Shown: in pieces, positions 27,880 through 36,244 of the stretch
How the letters are laid out: every line of letters begins with the position of its first letter
Numbering within the stretch: position 1 is the first letter of the stretch
Translations under genes and position numbers: made by a program
The notes under the pieces: model-generated
Seen by the model: only the letters and a program-made list of their open reading frames with translations
Databases searched by the model: none
Told to the model about the DNA's origin: nothing
DNA from: Sulfitobacter brevis
Lineage (GTDB): Bacteria > Pseudomonadota > Alphaproteobacteria > Rhodobacterales > Rhodobacteraceae
Assembly: GCF_900112755.1 (NCBI RefSeq)
Contig: NZ_FOMW01000008.1
Coordinates: 124,001-188,000 of the forward strand
Length of the DNA stretch: 64,000 nt
Reading direction: 5' to 3'

Positions 27880-29316
27880 TTACTGGGCTGCGATGGGTTC
27901 GTAGATGGATGAAGGCAGATCATAGCCCCACATCTTGAACCGTTCGGCATAGTGGCTGCGGACACCTGTTGCGGTGAAATGTCCGATGATTTTGTTTTCC
28001 GGGGTCAAGCCGACACGCTGATACCGAAAGATTTCTTGCATGGAGATCACATCGCCTTCCATACCGGTGATTTCGGTAATCGAGGTCATGCGGCGCGAGC
28101 CGTCCTGTAAACGTGAAGCCTGCACGATCAGGTTCACAGCCGACGAAATCTGGCTACGGACCGCTTTGAGCGGCATCTCAATCCCGGCCATCGCGATCAT
28201 GTTTTCCAGTCGTGACACACCATCGCGCGCCGAGTTGGCGTGGATCGTGGTCATTGATCCGTCATGGCCTGTGTTCATGGCCTGCAACATGTCGATAACT
28301 TCTTCACCACGGGTTTCGCCAACGATGATCCGGTCAGGACGCATTCGCAGAGCGTTTTTCAAACAATCGCGCGGACTGACTTCGCCCTTGCCTTCAACGT
28401 TGGGCGGACGGCTTTCCATCCGGCCCACATGTGTCTGCTGCAACTGGAGTTCGGCGGTGTCTTCGATGGTCAGGATACGTTCGGCGTTGTCGATAAACGA
28501 CGACAGGGCGTTGAGCGTGGTGGTTTTACCTGAACCGGTACCGCCCGAGACGATGATATTCAGCCGGGTCGCCACGGCGGCCTGAAGATAGGCGGCCATC
28601 TCTTCGGTGAAAGCACCGAAACCAACCAGATCGTCGATGCCAAGTTTGTCTTTTTTGAATTTACGAATGGAAACGAGGCTGCCATCCACGGCCACCGGCG
28701 GCACCATCGCGTTAAATCGCGAGCCGTCTTTCAGGCGCGCATCCACGTAAGGATTGCTTTCATCCACGCGACGTCCCACGGCGGAGACGATTTTGTCGAT
28801 GATCCGCAGCAGGTGCTTTTCGTCCTTAAAAGTGACATCCGTCAGCTCTAGCTTGCCTGAACGTTCCACAAAAATCTGCTGCGGGCCGTTGACCAGAATA
28901 TCGTTAACGGTCTCGTCTTTAAGCAGCGTCTCCAATGGGCCAAGACCGGTGACCTCGTCATAAAGTTCGGAGTTGAGCGTCATGCGGTCTTCGCGGTTGA
29001 GAACGATGGCCTTTTCCTCAAGAATTTCGGCCGCGATATCGTTGATTTCCTGACGTAAATCCGCCTCGGTCGCATGTTCAAGCGCGGCGAGGTTGAGGTT
29101 GTCCAGCAGGGCGCGGTGAAGCTCCAGCTTGATTTCGCTCATCCGTTGCTTGCGTTTCACATCCTTATCAATTGGCGCGGCGGCAGCGGGTTGTAACGCC
29201 TTGCGCATCGATGCGGTATTGACGGGTGCTGCAGCCTGGATTGGCGTCACCTTGCTTGGCGCGCCCGGCTTGGAAGCAGGGGCGGCAGCATCTGTCTTTT
29301 TATATTTTGAAAACAT
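27880..29316 (-). CDS. cpaF: Tad pilus motor ATPase CpaF/TadA
   Basis: Cytoplasmic hexameric ATPase powering Flp pilus assembly. The 478-residue product has a low-complexity alanine/proline N-terminus (residues 1-50) and then the GspE/VirB11-type ATPase. Walker A is [14 protein letters not shown], the Asp box is [17 protein letters not shown], and Walker B/His box is [33 protein letters not shown]. It lies 23 bases downstream of cpaE. Confidence 0.95.
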   Translation of the reverse strand: MFSKYKKTDAAAPASKPGAPSKVTPIQAAAPVNTASMRKALQPAAAAPIDKDVKRKQRMSEIKLELHRALLDNLNLAALEHATEADLRQEINDIAAEILEEKAIVLNREDRMTLNSELYDEVTGLGPLETLLKDETVNDILVNGPQQIFVERSGKLELTDVTFKDEKHLLRIIDKIVSAVGRRVDESNPYVDARLKDGSRFNAMVPPVAVDGSLVSIRKFKKDKLGIDDLVGFGAFTEEMAAYLQAAVATRLNIIVSGGTGSGKTTTLNALSSFIDNAERILTIEDTAELQLQQTHVGRMESRPPNVEGKGEVSPRDCLKNALRMRPDRIIVGETRGEEVIDMLQAMNTGHDGSMTTIHANSARDGVSRLENMIAMAGIEMPLKAVRSQISSAVNLIVQASRLQDGSRRMTSITEITGMEGDVISMQEIFRYQRVGLTPENKIIGHFTATGVRSHYAERFKMWGYDLPSSIYEPIAAQ

Positions 29317-29339
29317 CTTTGCGCTCTTTCGGTTCGGGG

Positions 29340-30578
29340 TCAGGCCGCTTTGGCCGTTACACCCTTGAGGTCGTGGATCGACGCTGCCAGCTTGGCAATT
29401 TCGCGCCGCAGCGGGCTTTTGGGGGCGGAGTTTGCCAGGGGGAGACCGTGGTCGTTCGCCTGCGTGATCGGCTTGCCGCCATCCGGCAATTGCACATCAA
29501 TCGAAATGCTCAGTGATTCCGCCATCCGTTTGACGCGGCCTTTGGCATTTAGATCAGTGAATTTTGGGGCGCGGTTCAGCACATAGCGCAGCTTTTCAAC
29601 CGGAAGCTCTTCGGATTGAAGGGCGCGTTTGAAACGCAGCGTGTTCTGTGCGGAGCGCATATCAAGTTCAAGCATCGCAAAATAGATATGCGCGTTGCTC
29701 AACACGGTTTCGGACCATTGCACCAGCGTCGAGGGCATGTCGACGATGACATAGTCAAACTGGTTGCGGGCCATATCCAGAATACGGTTTACGTCTTCTG
29801 CGGTGATCAGATCCAGCGGCAACATGTCAGGCGGCGCGGTCAATACGTGCAGCTTGTCTTCGTAAGTCAGCAGAGATTGACCAAAAATTTCTTCGTCCAT
29901 GCCTTCGGTGTCGGAAAGCATCTGGTACACCACTTCGCGGCGCGGCAGATCAAGGAAAGTCGCAACGCTGCCGTACTGAAGGTCCAGATCCAGCAGGCAG
30001 ACCGAGGGTGGGTCTTTCTTATCCGCGTTGGCGAGTTCCCAAGCGATATTAACCGCGAGTGTGGTTGCGCCGGTTCCGCCAGCGAGACCGTGTACCACGA
30101 TCAGGGCACCATCTTTGCGCGCGCCAGCCTTGAGCTGCGGTGCCTGAACCGCCGCGGGCTCAGGTTCTGCTTCGGCTTTTCTGACGCGTTCGATTGCCTG
30201 GGCCAGTTCGCCGTTTGGCAGCGGATAGGGCACGAATTCATCAGCGCCCTGACGCAAAAGGGAATGTAGCGCCACTGGCGTCACGTCCTCGGCAATCAGG
30301 ATCACCTTGATGTCACGCGCTTTTGCCTGGGTGATAATCTCGCCCATCAGCACAACGTTATCTTCGTCGGATTCATCCAGCGCAAGCGCGATGAATTCCA
30401 ATGTCTCCGCTTCGGGTTGGCCAAAGAAAGCGAGGGCTTCTGCGAACCCTAAATCGCCCCAGCTTTCGCCCAGCACCTCTTCCATGTCTTCGATCAACAG
30501 ATCAAAGTTCTGGACGTCGCGGCTGACGGTACAGGCCACGATTGGCGCTGTCTCTGGTTGTGGCATCGTACTGCTCAT
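29340..30578 (-). CDS. cpaE: Pilus localisation ATPase CpaE/TadZ
   Basis: MinD/ParA-like ATPase that directs the Tad machine to its site in the cell. I choose ATG 30578, because the ATG at 30587 directly abuts the AAAGG ribosome site. The N-terminal 130 residues form a receiver-like domain without an obvious phosphorylation centre. The ATPase domain has the deviant Walker A HGLAGGTGATTLAVNIAWEL, switch segment LDLDLQYGSVATFLDL and the VIVDMPSTL block. This gene starts the downstream tad transcript after the terminator at 30810-30853. Confidence 0.9.
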   Translation of the reverse strand: MSSTMPQPETAPIVACTVSRDVQNFDLLIEDMEEVLGESWGDLGFAEALAFFGQPEAETLEFIALALDESDEDNVVLMGEIITQAKARDIKVILIAEDVTPVALHSLLRQGADEFVPYPLPNGELAQAIERVRKAEAEPEPAAVQAPQLKAGARKDGALIVVHGLAGGTGATTLAVNIAWELANADKKDPPSVCLLDLDLQYGSVATFLDLPRREVVYQMLSDTEGMDEEIFGQSLLTYEDKLHVLTAPPDMLPLDLITAEDVNRILDMARNQFDYVIVDMPSTLVQWSETVLSNAHIYFAMLELDMRSAQNTLRFKRALQSEELPVEKLRYVLNRAPKFTDLNAKGRVKRMAESLSISIDVQLPDGGKPITQANDHGLPLANSAPKSPLRREIAKLAASIHDLKGVTAKAA

Positions 30579-30867
30579 TGCCTTCATCCTTTAACGTTAA
30601 AGGGTTACCGAAACATTTGCGGAGGCACTTTGCGCCTCTCTTTGCATCTGATCGCGTCACCCATCCCCGACGATCCGTGGGGCACAGTTGTCCTATAACA
30701 GCGAATATCGCCGCCAACTGAGGCAGGATTGGGGCCGAAAAGCTTCGATTGTTAGGTATTTTGAAACGATCAGCTGTTTTGGTGCTGATTGACCCAGACC
30801 AAATTATGCAAAATGCCCTGTTCCCAGCCGGTTATCCGGGCGGGGCAGGGCACTGCGTGGTCTGAGG
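30579..30867. other. Gap between the ompA-like gene and cpaE
   Basis: About 290 bases with no convincing gene. It holds the terminator at 30810-30853 and presumably the promoter for the cpaE-cpaF-tadBCD transcript. An inverted TTTAACGTTAAA sequence lies at 30590-30601, just before cpaE. Confidence 0.45.
30810..30853 (-). terminator. Terminator after the ompA-like lipoprotein gene
   Basis: On the minus strand TGCCCTG (complement of 30846-30852) pairs with CAGGGCA (complement of 30814-30820), with an inner GC-rich stem. TTTTGC follows. It ends the cpaC-ompA-like message before cpaE. Confidence 0.7.
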
Positions 30868-31536
30868 TTACTCTGAAACAGACCCGATGGCTGCCGAGGT
30901 CAATTGCGTCGGAGGAACCGCGCTGGCGACATAGTCGCGATAGATGATTTGAGCGTATTTTCCATCCAGAACAGTAGGATGGCGCTTCACGAAGCCACTG
31001 ACTTCGGTCACGGTGCGGCGATTCTTGCGCTCGCGCCCTTGGGTCACGACCAGCGGCTGTGTTTCGCCGTAGGAAACCAAAGCTTCCAGCCTGTTGCGGC
31101 TGATGCCCAGTGTTGACAGATAGGAAACAACCGCATTGGCGCGGCGCAGGCCCAGATCGCGGTTATAGGCATTCGAGCCGACGGCATCGGTGTGGCCATA
31201 AACGCGGAACCGGATCTCGGGGAACTGGCGGATCCAGTCGGCCTGCTGGCGCAGGACATTCTGTGCCAGACCGTCAAGCTGATCAGAGTTGAATGCAAAG
31301 GTCACCACCGAAGTCACCTCGGTCGAGAACCGGTTCGCCATGCCGGCAGTGTATTCGCCAGTCATTACCAGACGGTTATTCAGCGTCGCATTGCCAAAAT
31401 GGCCAGTATCGACAATCGCACCGGCTTCGCGGTGGAACTGGGTGTAGGTCGGATCGTGGCTGACGCACCCAATAAGAGTGGCAAGGCTCAGAGTCAGACA
31501 GGAAATCTTGAGTTTCGAGATCATCGCGCTTTTCAT
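30868..31536 (-). CDS. OmpA-family lipoprotein of the tad locus
   Basis: A 222-residue protein beginning five bases after the cpaC stop. It has a lipoprotein signal (lipobox IGC, cysteine about residue 24) and a C-terminal OmpA domain. In that domain FRVYGHTDAVGSNAYNRDLGLRRANAV is the peptidoglycan-binding helix region and RERKNRRTV the closing motif. The position directly after the secretin gene is typical for roseobacter tad loci and suggests that it anchors the pilus secretin to peptidoglycan. A start at 31524 is also possible. Confidence 0.82.
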   Translation of the reverse strand: MKSAMISKLKISCLTLSLATLIGCVSHDPTYTQFHREAGAIVDTGHFGNATLNNRLVMTGEYTAGMANRFSTEVTSVVTFAFNSDQLDGLAQNVLRQQADWIRQFPEIRFRVYGHTDAVGSNAYNRDLGLRRANAVVSYLSTLGISRNRLEALVSYGETQPLVVTQGRERKNRRTVTEVSGFVKRHPTVLDGKYAQIIYRDYVASAVPPTQLTSAAIGSVSE

Positions 31537-31540
31537 CGGA

Positions 31541-32977
31541 TCAATCCAGTACATAGCCGTAGGACCCGCCAAAGTCCTGTTTGGCAACTTCACCAGCGGC
31601 CCCTTTGTTCGGGGTGCGCGCTCCTTCGGAGGTCCGACCGTAGAGGAACAAATCTTTCTCGGTCGGCGGTTTGATCCGGTCTGTCGGCAACGCAAGTGCA
31701 TCGCCACGGGTCGGCGTGACCAGATGGGCGGTGATGATGATCACCAATTCGGTCTGGTTGCGCGAGTAGGCGGCAGAGCGGAACAAGGCGCCAAGGATTG
31801 GCACATCGCCAATCCACGGTAGCTGACTTGAATTGTCGGTAAATTCGTCGGTGAGCAGGCCGGCGATGGCAAAGCTCTCACCGTCGCGCATTTCGACGGT
31901 TGTCGATGTTTCGCGGCGGGTGAAGGCGGAGATTTCCACGCCGTTGCCCAATGCGATGCTGTTACTCGGGTCAATCGCCGACACAGCCGCCTTCAATTCG
32001 AGGTTGATGATGTCCTTGTCCACCACACGGGGGATAAACGACAGCTCGACACCGAAAGGTTTAAACTCGACGGAGATTTGATCAGAGGATTGTGCGACAG
32101 GGACGGGGTATTCGCCCCCTGCGAGAAACTTTGCTTCCTGCCCCGAAAGTGCAACGAGGTTGGGCTCTGCGAGGAAACGCACAACGCCTTTTTGTTCAAG
32201 AGCTTCGAGCAGAATGCCGACCTGTGTCGATCCGGCGTTGAAGCCAAAAAGAACAGCACCTGCATTCTGGTTATTGCCAGGGATATTGCCGCCGAGCGAG
32301 GTTGTTACACCGCCCGAACCGTTGGTTGTGCCGGTGCCGCCGTTAATTCCCGTGCCCCCGATGGAGCCGTTGAGAGCCAGCGAAGAGCTGAGCGATTTGG
32401 ATACGTTACGCTGCATTTCAGCAAAACGTACCTTGAGCATGACCTGCTGAATGCCGCCAACGCTCATCAAATTGGATACCCGTTCAGGGGCGTAGCGCTC
32501 GGCCAGATCAAGAGCGCGCTGCAGGCGCTGGATCGACGAGACAATGCCGGAAAGTACGATGCCATCATTGGCCGTGCGCACTTCGATATTCTCGCCGGGC
32601 AGGATCTGCCGCAGGCGTTCTTTGAATTCCGAGACATCCGCCGCCACGCGAACATCGACGTTGGTGATCAACTGGCCGTTGGCATCCAGCAAGGTCAGTG
32701 TGGTCAGACCCGGCGATTTGCCAAGAACATAAATGGTGCGATCAGAGAGCGACGAGATGTCGGCAATGCCAGGGTTGGCAATGCTCAATTCCGCGAACGG
32801 AATGTCACTCTCGACAACCACAGCGCGGTTCATCGGCACATCAAGCGTGGCGTTGGTACCGCGCTTCACAATGCGTAGCGTATCCGCAAAAGCAGGGCTC
32901 GAACCCGTTATCGCCATTGGGATGGCGGTAAGCGTCAGCCCTAGGAGAGCTGCCTTCAGAAATCTATCGATTTTCAT
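31541..32977 (-). CDS. cpaC: Flp pilus secretin CpaC/RcpA
   Basis: Outer-membrane secretin through which the Flp pilus leaves the cell. The start is ATG 32977 (AGG five bases upstream); the frame extends to 33037 but without a ribosome site. The 478-residue precursor has a signal peptide ending near AFA. Domains: the pilus-specific N0-like domain (DTLRIVKRGTNATLDVPMNRAVVVESD), a BON-like domain, and the secretin C-domain with EAKFLAGGEYPVPV and the FAIAGLLTDE...LPWIGDVPILGALFRS signature. A glycine-rich stretch occurs at about residues 225-265. Confidence 0.93.
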   Translation of the reverse strand: MKIDRFLKAALLGLTLTAIPMAITGSSPAFADTLRIVKRGTNATLDVPMNRAVVVESDIPFAELSIANPGIADISSLSDRTIYVLGKSPGLTTLTLLDANGQLITNVDVRVAADVSEFKERLRQILPGENIEVRTANDGIVLSGIVSSIQRLQRALDLAERYAPERVSNLMSVGGIQQVMLKVRFAEMQRNVSKSLSSSLALNGSIGGTGINGGTGTTNGSGGVTTSLGGNIPGNNQNAGAVLFGFNAGSTQVGILLEALEQKGVVRFLAEPNLVALSGQEAKFLAGGEYPVPVAQSSDQISVEFKPFGVELSFIPRVVDKDIINLELKAAVSAIDPSNSIALGNGVEISAFTRRETSTTVEMRDGESFAIAGLLTDEFTDNSSQLPWIGDVPILGALFRSAAYSRNQTELVIIITAHLVTPTRGDALALPTDRIKPPTEKDLFLYGRTSEGARTPNKGAAGEVAKQDFGGSYGYVLD

Positions 32978-33113
32978 GTGACCTGCCTTTTTGATCACGC
33001 CTCGGAAGTGGGTCTTAGTGCCCGTCGTTTCAAACACTGTGGGGTAAATCGGTTTTTATTGCAAGAATCAAAGAGTTCACGGGGGTTCCGCATGTGGACA
33101 AATAGCAACATAA

Positions 33114-33153
33114 CAAAAAGCTCAGGCGCCGCTTCGGGGAAGGGCGCCTGAGC
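33114..33153 (-). terminator. Strong terminator after cpaB
   Basis: An 11-base perfect stem (33120-33130 with 33143-33153, GCTCAGGCGCC/GGCGCCTGAGC) is followed on the minus strand by TTTTTG. It lies 33 bases beyond the cpaB stop and before cpaC, so cpaC probably has its own promoter or depends on readthrough. Confidence 0.85.
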
Positions 33154-33185
33154 AAGTGATTGGTTTTGTGTCACCTTATGACAGA

Positions 33186-34037
33186 TTAGTTTGTGCAGGG
33201 GATCGGGATCTCGACCACTTCGGCACCGCGGCGTGTCCGAATTGTGCAGACCTTCTTCTGTGCAACTTCTGCTTTCACTTCCTGTGTGGCGATACCGAGC
33301 AACGAACGTTGGTCAACTTCGATGGCAGAGGCGATGGTATCATCCTCGGCGCCGACAAGGGACAAAGACAGTCTGCCGGTGGATTGTGCCTGAGCCAGCC
33401 CAGCGACCTGCTGGGGGCTGATGGCGACAGTTACAGTGCGAGCGATGTTCGCTTCATTCATCTGGCCGCCCGCGCTTTGGTCGATCGCAATCAGCTTGAT
33501 GCCCGCTTCAATCAGCTTGGTCACGTCGCTGTTGTCACGACCGACATTCACGCGGCCTGTCCAGTAGATATCGACCTTATCGCCGGGGCGTAGGAAGCCC
33601 GAAACACCGCTGGAGACGTCGACCTTGATCGTGAAAGCACGCTTGCCACGTTCAAGGCGCGAGGTCAGGCCGGTGTCTTCACCAGGTTCGGTGACCTTCA
33701 GCGCCATAATGGCTTCGTCTTTCTCAATGGCGCGCAGGACAACACGCAACTCGTCAGTGTTTTCAGGAAACAAAGCTACCTCTTCTAAAAAGGATCCCTC
33801 GGGAATGGCATTTTCAGGCCATGCGACGGGGCGAACATCTTCGCGGGTGAGGCGCTGGCCGTATTTGAGGGGGCTTTTCGCAACGAACACCGTAACAGTC
33901 GGCACAACCTGCGCCAAGGCTGCTTGGGCTTGCGCGTTTGCCATCTGATACTGCGCGATCCGGTCCTTGGCCAGATATACGGCACCACCGGCAAGGGCGA
34001 TGCCTACCAGAAGAACCAATCCAAATACCATACGCAT
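33186..34037 (-). CDS. cpaB: Flp pilus assembly protein CpaB/RcpC
   Basis: Periplasmic, membrane-anchored protein of Tad systems. The 283 residues have an uncleaved N-terminal helix (MVFGLVLLVGIALAGGAVYLA), a linker, then the SAF domain (VFVAKSPLKYGQRLTREDVRPVAWP) and the RcpC/CpaB C-terminal part (GFLRPGDKVDIYWTG). It probably contacts the secretin. It starts about 240 bases after the second Flp-like pilin and has a terminator on each side. Confidence 0.92.
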   Translation of the reverse strand: MRMVFGLVLLVGIALAGGAVYLAKDRIAQYQMANAQAQAALAQVVPTVTVFVAKSPLKYGQRLTREDVRPVAWPENAIPEGSFLEEVALFPENTDELRVVLRAIEKDEAIMALKVTEPGEDTGLTSRLERGKRAFTIKVDVSSGVSGFLRPGDKVDIYWTGRVNVGRDNSDVTKLIEAGIKLIAIDQSAGGQMNEANIARTVTVAISPQQVAGLAQAQSTGRLSLSLVGAEDDTIASAIEVDQRSLLGIATQEVKAEVAQKKVCTIRTRRGAEVVEIPIPCTN

Positions 34038-34243
34038 GTGTCATACCTCTTTGAGTTTCTATGCCAGTCGCTGGGGGCTGGCTGCGGTTAATTTTTTTCC
34101 TTCATACTGGCCAACTTGGGCCATTTTTCGCCAAAAAATTGGCAAAATGAGGGAAAGTTCGGATCACATAAATCCGATGTTGATCGCGGTTGGCGCATCG
34201 GACAACCGGTTTTACCGTCCCCCTAAGCGGAGGGATAACTGGT

Positions 34244-34268
34244 CTAAGAAAAGGCCGACACCGGCCTT
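34244..34268 (-). terminator. Terminator after the second Flp-like pilin gene
   Basis: AAGGCCG (34251-34257) pairs with CGGCCTT (34262-34268) around a four-base loop. On the minus strand TTTTCTTAG follows. It begins nine bases after the pilin stop codon. Confidence 0.75.
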
Positions 34269-34276
34269 TAACAGCG

Positions 34277-34462
34277 TTATTCGCCGACTGCGCGATCGGA
34301 TATATATGTCTGCGTTTTTACAGCCAAGCTGTCTGAATTCTCTTTCAGACTGACCGTTGCGATTGCTGCGAGCGAGACGATGGCTGCGGTCAACACGACC
34401 CAATCAACCGTCACGGCGCCCTCTTCGTCACCGACAAATGCTAATAAACTTATCATCATCAT
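34277..34462 (-). CDS. Second Flp-like pilin (short)
   Basis: A 61-residue protein with the same core as the main Flp: EEGAVTVDWVVLTAAIVSLAAIATVSLKE. The glycine before AVTVDW is the expected cleavage site for the prepilin peptidase. The leader is MMMISLLAFVGDEEG and the mature part about 46 residues. As in the main pilin, D-W takes the place of the usual E-Y of the Flp motif. It may be a minor pilin. It has its own terminator and a weak ribosome site (GAGAG). Confidence 0.78.
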   Translation of the reverse strand: MMMISLLAFVGDEEGAVTVDWVVLTAAIVSLAAIATVSLKENSDSLAVKTQTYISDRAVGE

Positions 34463-34500
34463 TTTACTCTCAATCCTCGGTTCAGCTTAATGGTGTGACA

Positions 34501-34535
34501 GAAAAGGGCTGCATCATTCGCTTACAATGCAGCCC
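34501..34535 (-). terminator. Terminator after flp
   Basis: Nine-base perfect stem GGGCTGCAT (34506-34514) with ATGCAGCCC (34527-34535), followed on the minus strand by TTTTC. It ends a short message carrying flp alone, as expected for a highly expressed pilin. Confidence 0.82.
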
Positions 34536-34566
34536 CAAATTCTGTTAGATTAACTCAAGTCGAGAT

Positions 34567-34773
34567 TTAGCCGCCGGAAGTATCAGCAGGGGCGTCAGCA
34601 GGACCACGGGTTCCGAGATAAGTCGCTGTCTTGCCTGTCAGATCTTCTGCGCCTTCTTTGATCGAGGAATAAGCAGCAACGGCCAGGCCAACAACAGCAG
34701 CGGTCAAAACGACCCAGTCAACAGTCACGGCGCCACACTCATCGTTACGGAAGTTTTTGATAAAGTTCATCAT
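34567..34773 (-). CDS. flp: Flp family type IVb pilin
   Basis: Major pilin of the Tad system. The ATG at 34773 has GGAGGGA eight bases upstream; an upstream TTG at 34788 lies inside that ribosome site and is rejected. The 68-residue prepilin has a leader MMNFIKNFRNDECG, then AVTVDWVVLTAAVVGLAVAAYSSI, the hydrophobic assembly helix. A tail rich in glycine, alanine and threonine ends in ADAPADTSGG. The canonical Flp motif is G-x4-E-Y; here the residues are D-W. It is first in the locus and is followed by a strong terminator. Confidence 0.88.
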   Translation of the reverse strand: MMNFIKNFRNDECGAVTVDWVVLTAAVVGLAVAAYSSIKEGAEDLTGKTATYLGTRGPADAPADTSGG

Positions 34774-35142
34774 GGTATGTCCCTCCAAGGATCATCAGGT
34801 TTTAAAGTCTAACCCTGTCGTCCGTCTGGCACCGTCTCTCTCAGTTGAGTGCCTGTCCGACTTGGTATGAACATATATAGCCCTCTGATTGGGGCATGAA
34901 TTTGGCGGCAAATGCGGCATTTCGCGTTCCCCCCACACTTTTTACGAACAAAATAGCAACCTTATGATTTCACTCACTTTATAATTTAACATATCGTTGG
35001 CCGCGTCGAAAATGCGGGGTTTGCAGCGCCAAATGTGTCAAAACTGCCATTATTGATGCCTTGATTTGCTGGTTTGAAGGGTGCTTTTGTGAGACATTCC
35101 TTCGCAGAGGCGCGCCAAGCGCACGGAAATGAGCAGGCAGGC
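34774..35142. other. AT-rich divergent promoter region of flp and the lytic transglycosylase
   Basis: About 370 bases with lower GC than the surroundings and no credible gene. A TATATA sequence at 34874-34880 could be part of the flp promoter, but I cannot fit a good partner element. The stretch CACTTTATAATTTAAC near 34977-34992 could serve the rightward gene. I see no terminator or RNA gene. Confidence 0.4.
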
Positions 35143-35949
35143 ATGCATAATATAATCAGCTATACGCTTTTGGCGGGGTTGATCGCCGTTGGACCCACCT
35201 TTGCCGAGGTCCCCGCGCCATTCCCCGAGTTTACCTCCAAACGGGTCAAGCCACCCAAAGCAGGCCAAAAGCGTATCACCATCCAGATCGACCCCACTGT
35301 TCAGCTTAAAGCGACACCGGCCGCCGTTGCCGTGCCGTCGGGTGCGATCGTGCCCAAGGCACCGGGCAGCTATGACTGGTTCTGGGAAAAGGTCTCGCCC
35401 GAGGCCGCGCAGTCTGGTCCCGGCAGGTTGGAGGTGGCGATGACCACGCTTGCGGCCGCGACAAACCGTGTCGCCAGCCCGCGCATGCAGCAGATGCAAG
35501 ATATCGCCCGCGCCAACGGGATCGACATTCTACGCGCGACAATCGGCACACAGGTCTCTCCGGCGCTGGTGCTCGCGGTGATCTCGGTTGAATCCTCAGG
35601 CCGTCATGATGCGGTCAGCGGGGCAGGGGCGCAGGGGTTGATGCAATTGATGCCCGACACGGCCAGCCGCTTTGGCGTGACCGACAGCCTCGCACCGACC
35701 CAGAATATCACTGGCGGTGTGAAATACCTGAACTGGCTGATGGAAGAGTTTAACCGCGATCCGATCTTGGTGCTCGCGGGATATAATGCGGGCGAAGGCT
35801 CGGTGCGCAAACATGCAGGCGTGCCGCCCTTCGCAGAAACCCGCGACTATGTACCAAAAGTGTTGGCAGCGTTCCAGGTGGCCAAGGGGCTGTGCCAGAC
35901 GCCGCCCGAACTGATCAGCGATGGCTGTGTCTTTGTCGCGATGAACTGA
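35143..35949 (+). CDS. Lytic transglycosylase (SLT family)
   Basis: Cleaves peptidoglycan strands with formation of 1,6-anhydromuramic acid. The frame is open from 35074, but only TTG and GTG codons precede ATG 35143, which begins a signal peptide (MHNIISYTLLAGLIAVGPTFAE). The 268-residue precursor has the Slt domain with the catalytic glutamate in VISVESSGRHDAVSGAGAQGLMQLMPDTA and the GGVKYLNWLM and AGYNAGEGSVRKHAG motifs. It lies next to the pilus genes and could open the wall for the pilus; that link is inferred from position only. Confidence 0.88.
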   Translation: MHNIISYTLLAGLIAVGPTFAEVPAPFPEFTSKRVKPPKAGQKRITIQIDPTVQLKATPAAVAVPSGAIVPKAPGSYDWFWEKVSPEAAQSGPGRLEVAMTTLAAATNRVASPRMQQMQDIARANGIDILRATIGTQVSPALVLAVISVESSGRHDAVSGAGAQGLMQLMPDTASRFGVTDSLAPTQNITGGVKYLNWLMEEFNRDPILVLAGYNAGEGSVRKHAGVPPFAETRDYVPKVLAAFQVAKGLCQTPPELISDGCVFVAMN

Positions 35950-35964
35950 ACGCGACAAGGATGC

Positions 35965-36244
35965 CTATACCTTAAAGACATCTGCCCATTCAGGGTGACG
36001 GCGGCGCATTGCATTAACGAAGGGGCAAAGCGGCACAATCACAAAGCCTTCGGCGCGGGCATCGGCGACCAACCGTTCCACCAGCGCCCGTGCCCGCAAG
36101 CGCCTCGGGCACTTCGGTGTGGTCGGCAATCACCTGCGTCGGGCCTAACTGCGAATAGGTAAGTTCCGCCGCGTGGTCCTCACGGGTCAGCACATAGCGC
36201 CCTTTGCTGCCCGTAACCTCGCGGCGGATATCTTCTTTAGACAA
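35965..36244 (-). pseudogene. Small GNAT acetyltransferase (YjdJ-like), frameshifted
   Basis: Reads from a TTG start at 36244 that overlaps the scoB stop: MSKEDIRREVTGSKGRYVL, AELTYSQLGPTQVIADHTEVPEALAGTG. After about 36090 the family sequence continues in another frame (ALVERLVADARAEGFVIVPLCPFVNAMRRRHPEWADVF) to a stop at 35965. Restoring 11 bases, as if one unit between two CGGGCGC repeats had been lost, gives 96 residues with GTGAGRALVERL intact, the expected acetyl-CoA loop and the family length. As written the product would lose the acetyl-CoA-binding half. Confidence 0.75.

Noticed and set aside
34774-34788. Flp start at TTG 34788
   Set aside because: This codon lies in the GGAGGGA ribosome site that fits the ATG at 34773.
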